Of a stretch of DNA of 64,000 bases, positions 51,098 through 59,602 are shown piece by piece; positions within the stretch are counted from its first letter, which is position 1, and each line of letters opens with the position of its first letter. The notes beneath the pieces are model-generated. The model saw only the letters and a program-made list of their open reading frames with translations, searched no databases and had not been told where the DNA came from. This DNA is from Neobacillus notoginsengisoli. Lineage in GTDB: Bacteria > Bacillota > Bacilli > Bacillales > Cytobacillaceae. The stretch is from the NCBI RefSeq assembly GCF_003515685.1, contig NZ_QWEG01000009.1, positions 124,001 to 188,000 of the forward strand, in the 5' to 3' direction. Position numbers and translations under genes: made by a program.

Positions 51098-51604
51098 ATG
51101 GAAATCAGAAGAATAGTGCCGGAAGATGCAGAGCAGTACCGGCGATTAAGGCTCGATGCGCTTAAGGAACATCCCGAAGCCTTTGCGGTAAGTTATGAGG
51201 AAGAACGAGCCTATCCATTGGATTTTTTCAAAGAAAGATTTAGCGAGGACAATGCCACGACTTTCGGTGCATTCGATGGCGAAAAATTGGCCGGCGTCGT
51301 TACCTTGGTGAGGGAGGCAAAATCAAAACTCAGCCACCGCGCGAATATTTTTGCAATGTATGTAGCGCCTGAATACCGGCGAGCAGGAGTAGGAAAAAAG
51401 CTGTTGGCAGAGGCCATCCGTAAAGCGAAACAACTCGAAGGGGTCACCCATCTTTATTTATCCGTCACCTCCACCAACCTCCCGGCAAAAAAACTTTATG
51501 AATCTATCGGATTCACAACTTACGGCATCGACCGCCACGCGCTCAAAATTGGCGGCCAAGTATTTAGCGAAGATTTAATGAGTATGACATTCCCAGTAGA
51601 GTGA
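51098..51604 (+). CDS. GNAT family N-acetyltransferase
   Basis: This 168-aa acetyltransferase uses acetyl-CoA. The acetyl-CoA binding motif is FAMYVAPEYRRAGVGKKLLAEA (V-x-x-x-x-R-x-x-G-V-G), and the C-terminal VTSTNLPAKKLYESIGF is the usual motif B. The acceptor is unknown. AAAAGGAG lies 8 nt before ATG 51098; upstream in-frame starts at 51041 lack a ribosome site. A long terminator hairpin shared with the convergent cysteine hydrolase gene follows. Confidence 0.9.
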   Translation: MEIRRIVPEDAEQYRRLRLDALKEHPEAFAVSYEEERAYPLDFFKERFSEDNATTFGAFDGEKLAGVVTLVREAKSKLSHRANIFAMYVAPEYRRAGVGKKLLAEAIRKAKQLEGVTHLYLSVTSTNLPAKKLYESIGFTTYGIDRHALKIGGQVFSEDLMSMTFPVE

Positions 51605-51650
51605 ACAAAAGAGGATTTAGAGTCGTTTGAGTCTCTAAATCCTTTTGTTC
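51602..51650. terminator. Bidirectional terminator, overlapping both gene ends
   Basis: Arms GAACAAAAGGATTTAGAG-like (51604-51620, with one extra GA) and CTCTAAATCCTTTTGTTC (51633-51650) form a very long stem. It includes the stop codons of the convergent acetyltransferase and isochorismatase-like genes. Confidence 0.88.
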
Positions 51651-52213
51651 GGCAAGGAATTCAACACTTCGTCAGTCGTGACGATCGTCGCGAATTCTTT
51701 ATGTAAAGTGGCAAGCTCGATTTCATGGATGGTGGCTGCCGGATGCTTCTTCTTGTTGTGGTCGGTAATCTCGAATGCCGCCGTCGCATCAGAAACAAGG
51801 AAGTTGGTGAAGCCGAGGTTGCCGGCCATCCTCGTCGTCGTCGAAACACAATGCTGGGTCGATAGCCCTGTCAGGACAAGCGTTTTAATCTTTTTTTCAT
51901 TTAAATACACTTCGAGTGGCGTTCCGATAAAGGCGCTGTTTACATTTTTCGTAAAAACAGTTTCCCCTTCAAGCGGCAGAACAAGATTTTTGATTTCAAT
52001 CCCGTATCCGTTTTTATGGTTCAGCGGCGATTGGGGCTCAAGTGATAGATGCTGGGAGTAGATGACCTCCCACTTTCGTCTGCGCCATTCGGTTAACAAC
52101 CGGTGAATATTCTGTTCAGCATCCGGATTATTCCGTTCGCCCCAGTATGGGTCGTCGAATCCGTTCTGCACATCAAGGATCACGAGGGCGGGAATTCCTG
52201 AAATTTTGCTCAT
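51635..52213 (-). CDS. Cysteine hydrolase, isochorismatase family
   Basis: This 192-aa enzyme has the isochorismatase-like fold. The catalytic triad is Asp in VILDVQNGF, Lys in TVFTKNVNSAF and Cys in LSTQHCVSTTTRMAGNLGF. It resembles nicotinamidases and related amidases; residues that define a substrate are not clear. The frame is open to GTG 52225, but that lies inside the ribosome site AGGAG, so I prefer ATG 52213. The stop codon is part of the shared terminator. Confidence 0.88.
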   Translation of the reverse strand: MSKISGIPALVILDVQNGFDDPYWGERNNPDAEQNIHRLLTEWRRRKWEVIYSQHLSLEPQSPLNHKNGYGIEIKNLVLPLEGETVFTKNVNSAFIGTPLEVYLNEKKIKTLVLTGLSTQHCVSTTTRMAGNLGFTNFLVSDATAAFEITDHNKKKHPAATIHEIELATLHKEFATIVTTDEVLNSLPNKRI

Positions 52214-52312
52214 AAGGCATTTCACTCCTAAAACATCTGTATGTATTCTAGGGTTGCCAACTTTCCCGTACTCATTCCAAAAGAAAAGACATGCCTGCTG
52301 ACATGCCGAATG

Positions 52313-53059
52313 TTACTCTTCAATTTCGTTTTTGGTTTGTACATAGCGATGGAAAGGGCATTTCCAGATCGATGTATCATCATCCCGAAGGAAATACTGC
52401 TTCCACTCATAATTATCATCCTGGCCATATGTGTTAAGGTCAGGGTGCGCCGGGGCGGAATCATAGTTTGCGAGGCGCTTGCGGATTTGCGATTTAATTT
52501 TTGCCGCCCTTGCCTTTGATTGATTAAATTCAACCAGTACAGACCTTGGCGTAATCGCGAGCATCAGATAGGGAAAATAACGGCTCTGCCGATTTTTGTG
52601 TGCAGGAGTTCCGCAATAGACGAAGTATTGTTCGCCATGGAAACAGAATTCCCAAAGTGAATCTTCAGGATTGTTAGGGATATGTGAAGGCCAAGGCCTC
52701 TGATCTATTTGGCTGACCGAACCGAGCTGGTCCCAAAAAATCTGTTCATATTCTTCCACATTTGCTAGATGATCTGCAGGCGTCTCATAAAACAACACAA
52801 GAGATGCATAGGGTCCTGTGGTGTGATAGATTTCGGAAAACTCATTTAAGGCCTCGGCCAATTCGCGGATTGAGGATGGGTCTTTAAAGCTAGGAAGAAA
52901 TCCAAACCTCAGTTGATGGAGCTTGTGTCCAAGTGTTGCCGGAATACAAGGAAATGGATGTTGCACGTCTGTCATTTTTAGTTCGAATTTTTCGAAGGCG
53001 TCCCGTTTCCATCGTTCAAGCCCTGGTTGAAAAAGGTCGTCTTTTCTATATAAAACCAC
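52313..53059 (-). CDS. YqcI/YcgG family protein
   Basis: This 248-aa cytoplasmic protein matches the YqcI/YcgG family: HPFPCIPATLGHKLHQLRFGF near residue 33, FWDQLGSV, and the C-terminal CPFHRY (Cys/His pair). At least one family member is a haem-dependent N-hydroxylase (GntA of the guanitoxin pathway), so an oxygenase role is possible but not established here. It starts with GTG 53059 after AGAGGAGGTA. No biosynthetic cluster is visible around it. Confidence 0.85.
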   Translation of the reverse strand: MVLYRKDDLFQPGLERWKRDAFEKFELKMTDVQHPFPCIPATLGHKLHQLRFGFLPSFKDPSSIRELAEALNEFSEIYHTTGPYASLVLFYETPADHLANVEEYEQIFWDQLGSVSQIDQRPWPSHIPNNPEDSLWEFCFHGEQYFVYCGTPAHKNRQSRYFPYLMLAITPRSVLVEFNQSKARAAKIKSQIRKRLANYDSAPAHPDLNTYGQDDNYEWKQYFLRDDDTSIWKCPFHRYVQTKNEIEE

Positions 53060-53140
53060 GCAAATACCTCCTCTTACCCTAGATTATTCAAGTCTCGGAG
53101 GAGTGTTCAGCGGAAAGAATTTTGTGAAAGGCGTGATTCA

Positions 53141-54046
53141 ATGCTACTTCCAAAGGAATTTTTGGCAAAAGTGGCCGGTGCATTCGGTGAGGCGGGGGGT
53201 ACATGGCTGGAAAGGCTGCCAGAAAAGATTGAAGAGTACGCAGACAAATGGAAGCTCGAAATCGAAGGGCCTGCCGGCAACCTTTCCTATAACTACGTCG
53301 CAAAAGCGCGCGACGAAAATGGAAGACCCGTCATTCTAAAACTCGGGGTGCCACACCACGAGTTTATAAACGAAATCAGGGCAATCAAGATGTACAATGG
53401 AGAAGGCTGCGCCCGGCTTTTGAAAGAGGATGGGGAAAATGGAGCTATGCTGCTTGAACAGCTCATACCTGGAAGGAACCTCGCTGAAATTGAAGATGAG
53501 AAAGAGGTGGTCCGGCAGTACTTAAACGTCTGGAAGGCAATTCGAAGGCCGCTTCCTGCCGGGCATCGTTTCCCGGCAATGAGAGATTGGTCATTGGCAC
53601 TCGTGCGCTACCTGGACACGTACCCAAATGGGGATGGCCCCATTGGGCATGCTGACATTCGGAAAGCGATGGGCTATTTTCAGGAGTTGAATGACCCGGA
53701 ACAAGATGAGCTCTTGCACGGGGACCTCCATCATGAAAACATTCTAAATTCAGAAACCCGGGGCTGGTTGGCGATTGACCCTAAGGGAGTTGCCGGAAAT
53801 CCAACCTTTGATTTGATTTCGTTTTTGTTTAACCACTTACACGGAAAGCCAGATCCGCGCGGGTTGCTTTTGCAGCGAATTGAGTGGCTTTGCAAAGGGC
53901 TATCATTAAATAAGGAAAAGCTGCTAAAGGCTGGGTTCGCCATGTCCACATTGTCCGCCTGCTGGTCAATCGAAGACAATTCGGATTGGGAGGAGACGTA
54001 TCGTTGTGGGAAGTGGTTTGAGGAAATTTTGCAAAAAGGCAATTAA
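53141..54046 (+). CDS. Aminoglycoside/hydroxyurea-type phosphotransferase
   Basis: This 301-aa kinase-like protein belongs to the APH family, closest in pattern to the APH(6)/hydroxyurea antibiotic resistance kinase group. The catalytic loop is LLHGDLHHENIL (about residue 194) and the metal-binding motif is AIDPKGVAGNPTFD. A Lys for ATP binding is likely in PVILKLG. Chromosomal members like this often phosphorylate metabolites, so resistance should not be assumed. It lies divergent from the YqcI/YcgG gene. Confidence 0.85.
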   Translation: MLLPKEFLAKVAGAFGEAGGTWLERLPEKIEEYADKWKLEIEGPAGNLSYNYVAKARDENGRPVILKLGVPHHEFINEIRAIKMYNGEGCARLLKEDGENGAMLLEQLIPGRNLAEIEDEKEVVRQYLNVWKAIRRPLPAGHRFPAMRDWSLALVRYLDTYPNGDGPIGHADIRKAMGYFQELNDPEQDELLHGDLHHENILNSETRGWLAIDPKGVAGNPTFDLISFLFNHLHGKPDPRGLLLQRIEWLCKGLSLNKEKLLKAGFAMSTLSACWSIEDNSDWEETYRCGKWFEEILQKGN

Positions 54047-54145
54047 GAATAAAAGGAGGTCGCAGCTGGAAAAGCGAAAAGAATATATATGGAACTCGTC
54101 TCTAAAAAAGTCTGGGTATACAGCATTCGAGGGGGAACATAACTT

Positions 54146-54373
54146 ATGGCAAAAAAACAACCCGAACAGCTCGACTGGCTTTTTATTGTTGCTCTTGTAG
54201 CCGCGCAATACCTATTCGATATTTCCTGGTTTGTTTATTTTCTATTTGTCCTTATCTTTTTTCTGATTCGCGGCTTGTTTCAAAGAAAATCATTCTCCCA
54301 ATTGGCAATCGTTGCGGTTATTCTGATTGCATTGTACGTTCTATCCATATTTGTGAATTCCTTATTTGTTTAA
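54146..54373 (+). CDS. Small membrane protein, 75 aa
   Basis: I do not recognise this family. The 75-aa protein has about two to three hydrophobic segments (residues 11-45 and 52-74), separated by a basic loop (RGLFQRKSFSQ), with a charged N-terminus (MAKKQPEQLD). GAGGGGGAAC lies before the ATG. It stands 100 bp after the phosphotransferase gene and before the CBS protein gene. Confidence 0.65.
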   Translation: MAKKQPEQLDWLFIVALVAAQYLFDISWFVYFLFVLIFFLIRGLFQRKSFSQLAIVAVILIALYVLSIFVNSLFV

Positions 54374-54475
54374 ACTTGCTTTTGACTTAACTTGAACCAT
54401 TTTGCAAAAAGTGGAAGTTTCAAGTTCTCTCCTCCCGGGAATCTCCCAAGTAGGTGATGAAAAGGAGGAGTTGCG

Positions 54476-54901
54476 ATGAAAATTAAAGAAGTTATGACAA
54501 CCGAGGTGGAGACGTGCTCGCCCGATACGCCTATTCATGAAATTGCAAAAAAAATGAAGGAGCTAAATGTTGGCGTCATCCCGATTTGCGAGGGGGATGA
54601 ACTGAAAGGCTTGGCCACGGACAGGGACCTGGTTTTAAACGCTGTGGCGGAAAATCTGCCATGGGATACACCCGTTTCAAAAGTGATGACCGGGGATCCT
54701 GTCATGGGTACCATTGATATGTCTGCAAAAGAAGCGGCCAATTTAATGGCTGATGTGCAAATCAGAAGACTGCCAATCGTGGAGCAGGGCCGGTTAATAG
54801 GAATCGTTTCTTTAGGGGACCTCGCAGTTGAAAAGAACCTCACAAATCATGCAGGCGAGGCGCTTGAGAAAATATCAGAGCCTTCCAAACCGGAAAAATA
54901 A
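54476..54901 (+). CDS. CBS domain pair protein (YhcV-like)
   Basis: This 141-aa protein consists of two CBS domains: EVMTTEVETCSPDTPIHEIAKKM with GLATDRDLVL, and KVMTGDPVMGTIDMSAKEAANLM with GIVSLGDLAVEK. CBS pairs bind adenine nucleotides or similar ligands. The size and pattern match B. subtilis YhcV. AAAAGGAGGAGTTGCG gives a strong ribosome site. The target is unknown. Confidence 0.9.
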   Translation: MKIKEVMTTEVETCSPDTPIHEIAKKMKELNVGVIPICEGDELKGLATDRDLVLNAVAENLPWDTPVSKVMTGDPVMGTIDMSAKEAANLMADVQIRRLPIVEQGRLIGIVSLGDLAVEKNLTNHAGEALEKISEPSKPEK

Positions 54902-54905
54902 GGTT

Positions 54906-54940
54906 AAGCGGCCCGCTTTTATAGTGCGGGTTGCTTTTTT
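54906..54940 (+). terminator. Terminator of the CBS protein gene
   Basis: AAGCGGCCCGC and GCGGGTTGCTT pair with a G-T and a mismatch; a T run follows. Confidence 0.8.
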
Positions 54941-55030
54941 CTTTACAAGCGAAAGTGGTAAACAGCATTTGCAGCTGTTCGGGGAGGAATGCTGCCTAGT
55001 CGCGATGGCAATCGTCCGGAATTTGAGTGC

Positions 55031-55208
55031 ATTCATCCGGATCAGGTTCTCATTCGTCCGGAATTGATACTTATCCATCCGGGCTCGGTACTGATTCGTC
55101 CGGCTTCGGTTTATTCGTCCGAATCTGGTACTGATTCGTCCGGAATCGGTGTTCATTCGTCCGGAATCGGTGCCTATTCATCCGAATTCTCGGTGCCCAT
55201 TCGTTCAA
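55031..55208. repeat. Tandem array of 21-bp units with core ATTCGTCCGG
   Basis: Units start at 55031, 55052, 55073, 55094, 55113, 55134, 55155, 55176 and 55199, mostly 21 bp apart (one interval of 19, one of 23). The conserved core is ATTCGTCCGGAATCGGT, centred on the palindrome TCCGGA. The outer units have decayed (ATTCATCC, ATTCGTTC). It lies between convergent genes (CBS protein and a small membrane protein). The frame 54989-55291 passes through it because 21 is a multiple of 3, but it has no coding support. Confidence 0.9.
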
Positions 55209-55247
55209 ATTTTCCACTTATTCGGCGAAAAAAAACTTGGCCAATGA

Positions 55248-55484
55248 TTAACCAAGGTTTTGCTGAGATTTATTCATGTACCTTTTTTTAGCAATGTAAC
55301 TCGCAATCACTCCGATAGCCAAGGGAAAAAGCGAGCCTATTGTGAGAAAAGTACCGCCGGACTCCGAGGTGAATTCATAATGGAACTTCAATATTTGAAT
55401 GTTAAACAGGTAGCCAATTGCATAAGACAGGCCCGCAGATACAATAAAGGCTAGAGCGGCGACGAAAAAAGTTTTTGTTTTCAT
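55248..55484 (-). CDS. Small two-helix membrane protein, 78 aa
   Basis: I do not recognise this family. The protein has a basic N-terminus (MKTK), two membrane helices (about residues 5-27 and 48-65) and a basic C-terminal tail (KKRYMNKSQQ). The frame is open further upstream, but GGGGGG lies 9 nt before ATG 55484, so I start there. It is convergent with the 21-bp repeat array. Confidence 0.68.
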   Translation of the reverse strand: MKTKTFFVAALAFIVSAGLSYAIGYLFNIQILKFHYEFTSESGGTFLTIGSLFPLAIGVIASYIAKKRYMNKSQQNLG

Positions 55485-55541
55485 TTTCAACATCCCCCCG
55501 CATTTTATGTTTATATTACCCATCATTGGAGGAGGAAGGCA

Positions 55542-55601
55542 ATGAAGAAAATTAAAACAGGGCATATCGCTCGCCCTGTTTTTAGTTGCTACTCCTCATA
55601 A
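55542..55601 (+). CDS. Micro-ORF with strong ribosome site, overlapping a terminator
   Basis: ATG 55542 is preceded by GGAGGAGGAAGGC and followed by a 19-codon frame (MKKIKTGHIARPVFSCYSS). Its codons span a hairpin AAAACAGGGC/GCCCTGTTTT. It could be a decayed gene start or chance. I give it low weight. Confidence 0.25.
   Translation: MKKIKTGHIARPVFSCYSS
55554..55582. terminator. Terminator of the DUF2935 gene
   Basis: AAAACAGGGC and GCCCTGTTTT form a perfect 10-bp stem with a 9-nt loop. It lies at the stop codon of the minus-strand DUF2935 gene. Confidence 0.8.
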
Positions 55602-56376
55602 GACTCGCTTCAAAAAAGTCGATAATCTCAAGGAAGCGTTCGGCCTCCCTGAACGTATGGTCAGCAAGAAGGGGATGGATGTTACTTTTTATGCGGCAGG
55701 CTTCAATTAACTCACGCGCTGTTTTCTTAAAATCCCTTAACGAAGCGACAGATACTTTATTTTGATTCAAGAATTGGCTTAAGATGGGCCGCGTTTCCGA
55801 TTGAGGACGCATCGAATCCAAGTCGACCGCCTGGAAAACGAGCTGATCGAAGTCATGGCTGAATTCCCTTGCCTGGTCAACCAGCTTCCGCTCTGACGGA
55901 TCAAGCAGGTGTCCGATGAACTTCGAGTGGTCAGCCATTATTCTAAGGAAGAAAACATTTTCTTCAATAATAGCTTCCGGCTTCGGAACGAGTTTTCCAT
56001 TATTCAATTCCGTCAGCCGATTGGCAAAATAGGCCGCTTCACGGCTAATATGATCGACTAAAAGAGGAAAGTTATTTGAACGAATCTCACAGCGCAGCGT
56101 TAATCCAAGCACTTTCCTTTTATAATGCCAAATCGCAACGGCAGCCTGGTAAACCTCTTTATTGAAGCTTCTGACTTGCTCGAGCTCCGAGTTGACAGTA
56201 AATCGGGCCAACTTTTCTTCAATTCGTTCAAAAAGACTAATAAAATTCCTCGCTTCATCAATCAGCTGTTTTTGCTCGTACGTAAAGCCTAAGCTTAAAA
56301 ACAAAGAATGCTCTTTCATGATCCTCGACCAAAACCGGATTTCATCGAGCGACCTCGCCACAATCGGATCCGCCAC
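55582..56376 (-). CDS. DUF2935 domain protein
   Basis: This is a mostly helical, 264-aa cytoplasmic protein with two related halves: EIRFWSRIMKEHSLFLSLGF near the N-terminus and ENVFFLRIMADHSKFIGHLL after the middle. Each half also has a later SNIHPLLADHTFREAERFL-like stretch. This internal duplication with His/Glu pairs is the DUF2935 pattern; ferritin-like metal binding is possible but unproven. GGAGGT lies 8 nt before GTG 56376; a TTG at 56391 overlaps the ribosome site. Confidence 0.85.
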   Translation of the reverse strand: MADPIVARSLDEIRFWSRIMKEHSLFLSLGFTYEQKQLIDEARNFISLFERIEEKLARFTVNSELEQVRSFNKEVYQAAVAIWHYKRKVLGLTLRCEIRSNNFPLLVDHISREAAYFANRLTELNNGKLVPKPEAIIEENVFFLRIMADHSKFIGHLLDPSERKLVDQAREFSHDFDQLVFQAVDLDSMRPQSETRPILSQFLNQNKVSVASLRDFKKTARELIEACRIKSNIHPLLADHTFREAERFLEIIDFFEASLMRSSN

Positions 56377-56476
56377 CAACCACACCTCCAAAGAATTCTA
56401 TTTGTTCACTATATGCCTAGAAATTCTAAAAATTCGCTCGTGGTAAAAGAATCCACAGCTCACTCTAAAACAAAAA

Positions 56477-56501
56477 ACCAGCAAGCGTCAGCTTACTGGT
56501 T
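56477..56501 (-). terminator. Terminator of the YtkA-like lipoprotein gene
   Basis: AACCAG/CTGGTT and an inner AAGC/GCTT pair around GTCA with single bulges; the A run before it gives a U tract on the minus strand. Confidence 0.8.
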
Positions 56502-56509
56502 CTCAATAT

Positions 56510-57256
56510 CTAATTTACTGTAACAGTTTTCTCCTCATGCTCATGCAAATTACCTATTTCGACATGAACATTTACCGTGAACTCGCCCGCGGAAGGGAAG
56601 GCGTGCTTCCATTCATATTTTCCGCCGCCAACTTCTTTGGCAGGGGTGAAATCATGCTTTTCGTCGCCATGCTTCCAGATTTCAAATGTGATTTTCGCAC
56701 CTTCAAGCGGCTTATCCTCATGCTTGATCACGGCGGTTAACAAAGTATCCTCTCCAGAATCAGCTGAATTCACCGGAAAGTCAATCGCCACGCTGCTTTC
56801 ACCGTGCCCATGTTCATGTCCTCCGGAAGAGCCATGCTCCGATTCTGCCTCAGAAGGATTGCCGACAACGAATTCCTTTTTCGGCATGTTATGCATTTCG
56901 CGCGCCGTCACATGGCTGATCACGACATAATTGCCTTCCTCGGTAAACGTCTTCTTCACACCGTAAACCCCGTCGCCAATATGCTTTGCTTCAAGCATTT
57001 CATGGTCCTTATCGCCAGCCTTGAAAACTTCGAACTTCACTTCATTGGCGTCTTCAACATTCTCGCCGTCCTGCGTGACGTGTGTTTTGATTTCTGTTTC
57101 CACATTAGGATCTATTTTATCTGGCAGAAGAATTTCAACTTCAATCAATTTCGGAGGCTCATTCGTGCCAGCCGAATTGTCCTGATCCTCGCCGTCAGCG
57201 CAGCCTACAAGAGCAACGGCCAATAGACCGATAAATAAAACCATCAACTTTTTCAT
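56510..57256 (-). CDS. FixH/YtkA-like domain lipoprotein
   Basis: This 248-aa lipoprotein has a signal peptide with the lipobox LVGC (Cys19). Two similar Ig-like domains follow (about residues 38-130 and 155-248), each with an EIWKHGD/EVFKAGDKDHE motif and a GDGVYGVKKTF/GGGKYEWKHAF motif of the YtkA/FixH type. The linker is rich in His (GGHEHGHGES), suggesting copper or another metal ligand. It sits on the outer face of the membrane. The ATG is preceded by AAGGGGATTATT. No cytochrome oxidase genes are adjacent. Confidence 0.87.
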   Translation of the reverse strand: MKKLMVLFIGLLAVALVGCADGEDQDNSAGTNEPPKLIEVEILLPDKIDPNVETEIKTHVTQDGENVEDANEVKFEVFKAGDKDHEMLEAKHIGDGVYGVKKTFTEEGNYVVISHVTAREMHNMPKKEFVVGNPSEAESEHGSSGGHEHGHGESSVAIDFPVNSADSGEDTLLTAVIKHEDKPLEGAKITFEIWKHGDEKHDFTPAKEVGGGKYEWKHAFPSAGEFTVNVHVEIGNLHEHEEKTVTVN

Positions 57257-57505
57257 AATAATCCCCTTTTGCCAAAGTAGTTTACTCTAGATAGACAGGA
57301 ACAGGCTCTAATAGCCCATATCCCACATGACTAGTTTACACTATTTTCATAAAACCTTTAATCGTTTAACCTCATTGCGGAAAACTACCTCGCTGGTTAT
57401 ACGTTACCGGGCTAGGCTGGAATAGTTTTGGAAAACCTAAAGGATAATAGCGTAATGGGGCGAATTATATACACTATACCTTTATGAAAAGGGGGGCACG
57501 AACGA

Positions 57506-57916
57506 ATGGCATTAAAGGCGGAAAAGCTTTTCGTGAACTTGCCAGTGAAAGATTTGCAAAAGTCAATCGAGTTTTTTAAAGAAATAGGCTTTGAGTTTGA
57601 ACCCCGATTCACCGACGACAATGCAACATGCATGATCATCGGTGAGAACATTTATACGATGCTTCTTGTGGAGGAATTCTTCCAGACGTTTACGAAGAAG
57701 GAGGTGGTTGATTCCACCAGAAGCACGGAGGTCATCCTGTCGCTGACTGCCGGAAGCCGCGGGGAGGTGGACGCCATCGTCAGCAGGGCGATTGACGCCG
57801 GTGGTAAGCTGTCCAACGACCCCCAGGACCATGGATTCATGTATAGTTGGAGCTTCCAGGACCTCGACGGCCATCTATGGGAAGTGTTTTATATGGAACC
57901 CGGGATAGCCGGGTGA
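57506..57916 (+). CDS. VOC family protein (glyoxalase-like)
   Basis: This 136-aa protein has the VOC fold: VNLPVKDLQKSIEFFKEIGFEF at the N-terminus, ATCMIIGENIYTMLL in the middle, and MYSWSFQDLDGHLWEVFYME at the C-terminus, where Asp-Gly-His and Glu form the metal site. It resembles extradiol-dioxygenase-like proteins of Bacillus with unknown substrate. GGGGGGCACG precedes the start. A terminator follows. Confidence 0.88.
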   Translation: MALKAEKLFVNLPVKDLQKSIEFFKEIGFEFEPRFTDDNATCMIIGENIYTMLLVEEFFQTFTKKEVVDSTRSTEVILSLTAGSRGEVDAIVSRAIDAGGKLSNDPQDHGFMYSWSFQDLDGHLWEVFYMEPGIAG

Positions 57917-57948
57917 GGAAAGACGATGAATAATTTAGCCACATCCAG

Positions 57949-57974
57949 CCTGTTCTTTTAGAGCAGGTTTTTTT
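57949..57974 (+). terminator. Terminator of the VOC protein gene
   Basis: CCTGTTCT and AGAGCAGG pair (one G-T), followed by a T run. Confidence 0.75.
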
Positions 57975-58018
57975 AAAAATTTATGTATACCTAAACATAG
58001 ATTGTTAACATAATATTA

Positions 58019-58312
58019 TTATCTTAAAAATAACTCCATCCAAATCGGGGGCTTTAGGTTTTCCCTGGATAGCTCGATGAATTGGCCCATGATGCCGAGA
58101 TGGGAAACGCCATACTCATCGGCAACGATAGGGGTATAAATAGAAAACAATAACAGATCCGCTTTTTCAATATCGTCCGGATGGGCGACGGAAGGCCGAT
58201 CCGGGAATTTTTCTTCCGCATAAACAACAAAGTCCTTTTCGGACGGGTTGAAAAATGCCAGTATCCCGGCAACCAGTAGGGCAGCCGCTATGATACCAAG
58301 TTTTTTTGCCAA
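58019..58312 (-). CDS. Small exported or anchored hypothetical protein
   Basis: This 97-aa protein has an N-terminal hydrophobic segment (about residues 4-20) followed by a soluble part beginning NPSEKDFVVYAEEKFPD, which recalls DUF4359-type proteins, although I am unsure. The ATG at 58321 overlaps the ribosome site AGAGGAG; TTG 58312 is 9 nt behind it and is the likely start. It lies 15 bp after the DUF5316 gene and is probably in one operon with it. Confidence 0.6.
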   Translation of the reverse strand: MAKKLGIIAAALLVAGILAFFNPSEKDFVVYAEEKFPDRPSVAHPDDIEKADLLLFSIYTPIVADEYGVSHLGIMGQFIELSRENLKPPIWMELFLR

Positions 58313-58327
58313 AATAAACATCTCCTC

Positions 58328-58618
58328 TTAATGAAATTTCATATAAAGAATCACAGCTGCCGCAAGATTAGACATGCCGAATAATCCGAATCGTTTCATT
58401 GTTAAATGCCGGCTGGCTCTGTCTTCTTTTGTTTCAGCTTGATAATTAGCCCGTATTCTGTCGCCGCTAACCAACGAACCTGAAAAAATAGCGGAAATAC
58501 CGATCGCCGCAAGCCCAATTCCACCCGGCAAAATATAAGCGTGGTCTGCCCCCCATATTAAAGACGAACTAATAGAGGCAATAACAGCAAGAACAGCGCC
58601 GCTCATAATAACTTTCAC
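58328..58618 (-). CDS. DUF5316-like small membrane protein
   Basis: This 96-aa protein has three hydrophobic segments and the motif SGSLVSGDRIRANYQAETKEDRASR, which I associate with DUF5316. The function is unknown. The start is GTG 58618 with AGGAGG seven bases upstream; the frame is open further, without a ribosome site. The exported small protein gene follows after 15 bp. Confidence 0.7.
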   Translation of the reverse strand: MKVIMSGAVLAVIASISSSLIWGADHAYILPGGIGLAAIGISAIFSGSLVSGDRIRANYQAETKEDRASRHLTMKRFGLFGMSNLAAAVILYMKFH

Positions 58619-58801
58619 CGCAAAACCTCCTATTAGAATATGTATTAAAGGAGAATTGTATTTTCCATAATAAACCACTATACTTAAATAGTATATTTTA
58701 CCAAACTATTTTGCAATAGAATACGCGCAGTTTTCATATATTTGTAAAATTTAGAAAATAAAATAGGTAAGTTAATATTTTGCAAAAAAGGAGAAGGTCT
58801 C

Positions 58802-59602
58802 ATGAACGAGATTGAACGTTGGTATGATGAGGAATATGATGAGTGGACGAGGCTGGATCGGCATAAAATTGAGTTTGAGATAACGAAACGCTATTTGGAT
58901 GAAACCATTCAGGGTGAAAATCTCGAAATCTTTGATATAGGCGGCGGTCCGGGACGTTACTCGATTTATTTGGCGGAAAAGGGGCATAAGGTTTCTTTGC
59001 TTGATTTATCAAAAAGAAATATAGAAAAGGCAAAAATCAAAGCCGCAGAGAACGGCGTTGCATTAAAAGACTATATTCACGGAAATGCACTCGAATTGGC
59101 GCCATTTCAGCAAAAATTCGATGTGATCCTGCTGATGGGGCCTTTATATCATTTAGTAAAAAGGGAAGAGAGGGCAGCTGCCGTAGAGGGGGCGTTGAGG
59201 CTTTTAAAGAGGGGCGGGCTCCTCGTAGCATCTTTTATCTCATCCTATGCTCCCATTCAAGATAGTTTAAAGCATCTGGATCCGATTGAAGAAACGGAAA
59301 ACATCCTTTCTTATCTCGAAGATGGGCTAAACCAAGGCGAGCTGGGTTTTACAACGGCATATTTTATTAACCCGCTTGAGGCAAAAAGGTTTATGAATAG
59401 CTTTGAACTTGAAGAAATTATTTTTGCGGGGATTGAGAATGTACTCGGGAGCAGGGAAACAGCCATTAATCAGCTTGACGAGGGGCAATATAAGAAATGG
59501 CTGGACATTTGCTATCGATTGAGCAGAGATCAAAATCTAATAGGGACCAGCGAGCATTTGTTGTATATAGGAAGGAAAAATGACAGGAGGCAGATAGATT
59601 GA
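58802..59602 (+). CDS. Class I SAM-dependent methyltransferase
   Basis: This 266-aa methyltransferase shows the SAM-binding motif I IFDIGGGPGRYSIYLAEKG (about residues 42-60), motif II VSLLDLSKRNIEKAK, and the post-motif region DVILLMGPLYHL. The substrate cannot be told. AAAAGGAGAAGG precedes the ATG. The stop codon overlaps the TTG start of rpiA, so the two genes are translationally coupled, which suggests a shared operon though not a shared pathway. Confidence 0.9.
   Translation: MNEIERWYDEEYDEWTRLDRHKIEFEITKRYLDETIQGENLEIFDIGGGPGRYSIYLAEKGHKVSLLDLSKRNIEKAKIKAAENGVALKDYIHGNALELAPFQQKFDVILLMGPLYHLVKREERAAAVEGALRLLKRGGLLVASFISSYAPIQDSLKHLDPIEETENILSYLEDGLNQGELGFTTAYFINPLEAKRFMNSFELEEIIFAGIENVLGSRETAINQLDEGQYKKWLDICYRLSRDQNLIGTSEHLLYIGRKNDRRQID

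Noticed and set aside
53141-54046. Antibiotic-resistance gene on a mobile element
   Set aside because: The kinase fold is clear, but no IS, integron or plasmid features surround it and its base composition looks like its neighbours; chromosomal housekeeping homologues are common.
54989-55291. 100-aa ORF across the 21-bp array
   Set aside because: A 21-bp unit keeps frame, so an open frame is expected by chance; the peptide is a simple repeat and has no ribosome site.
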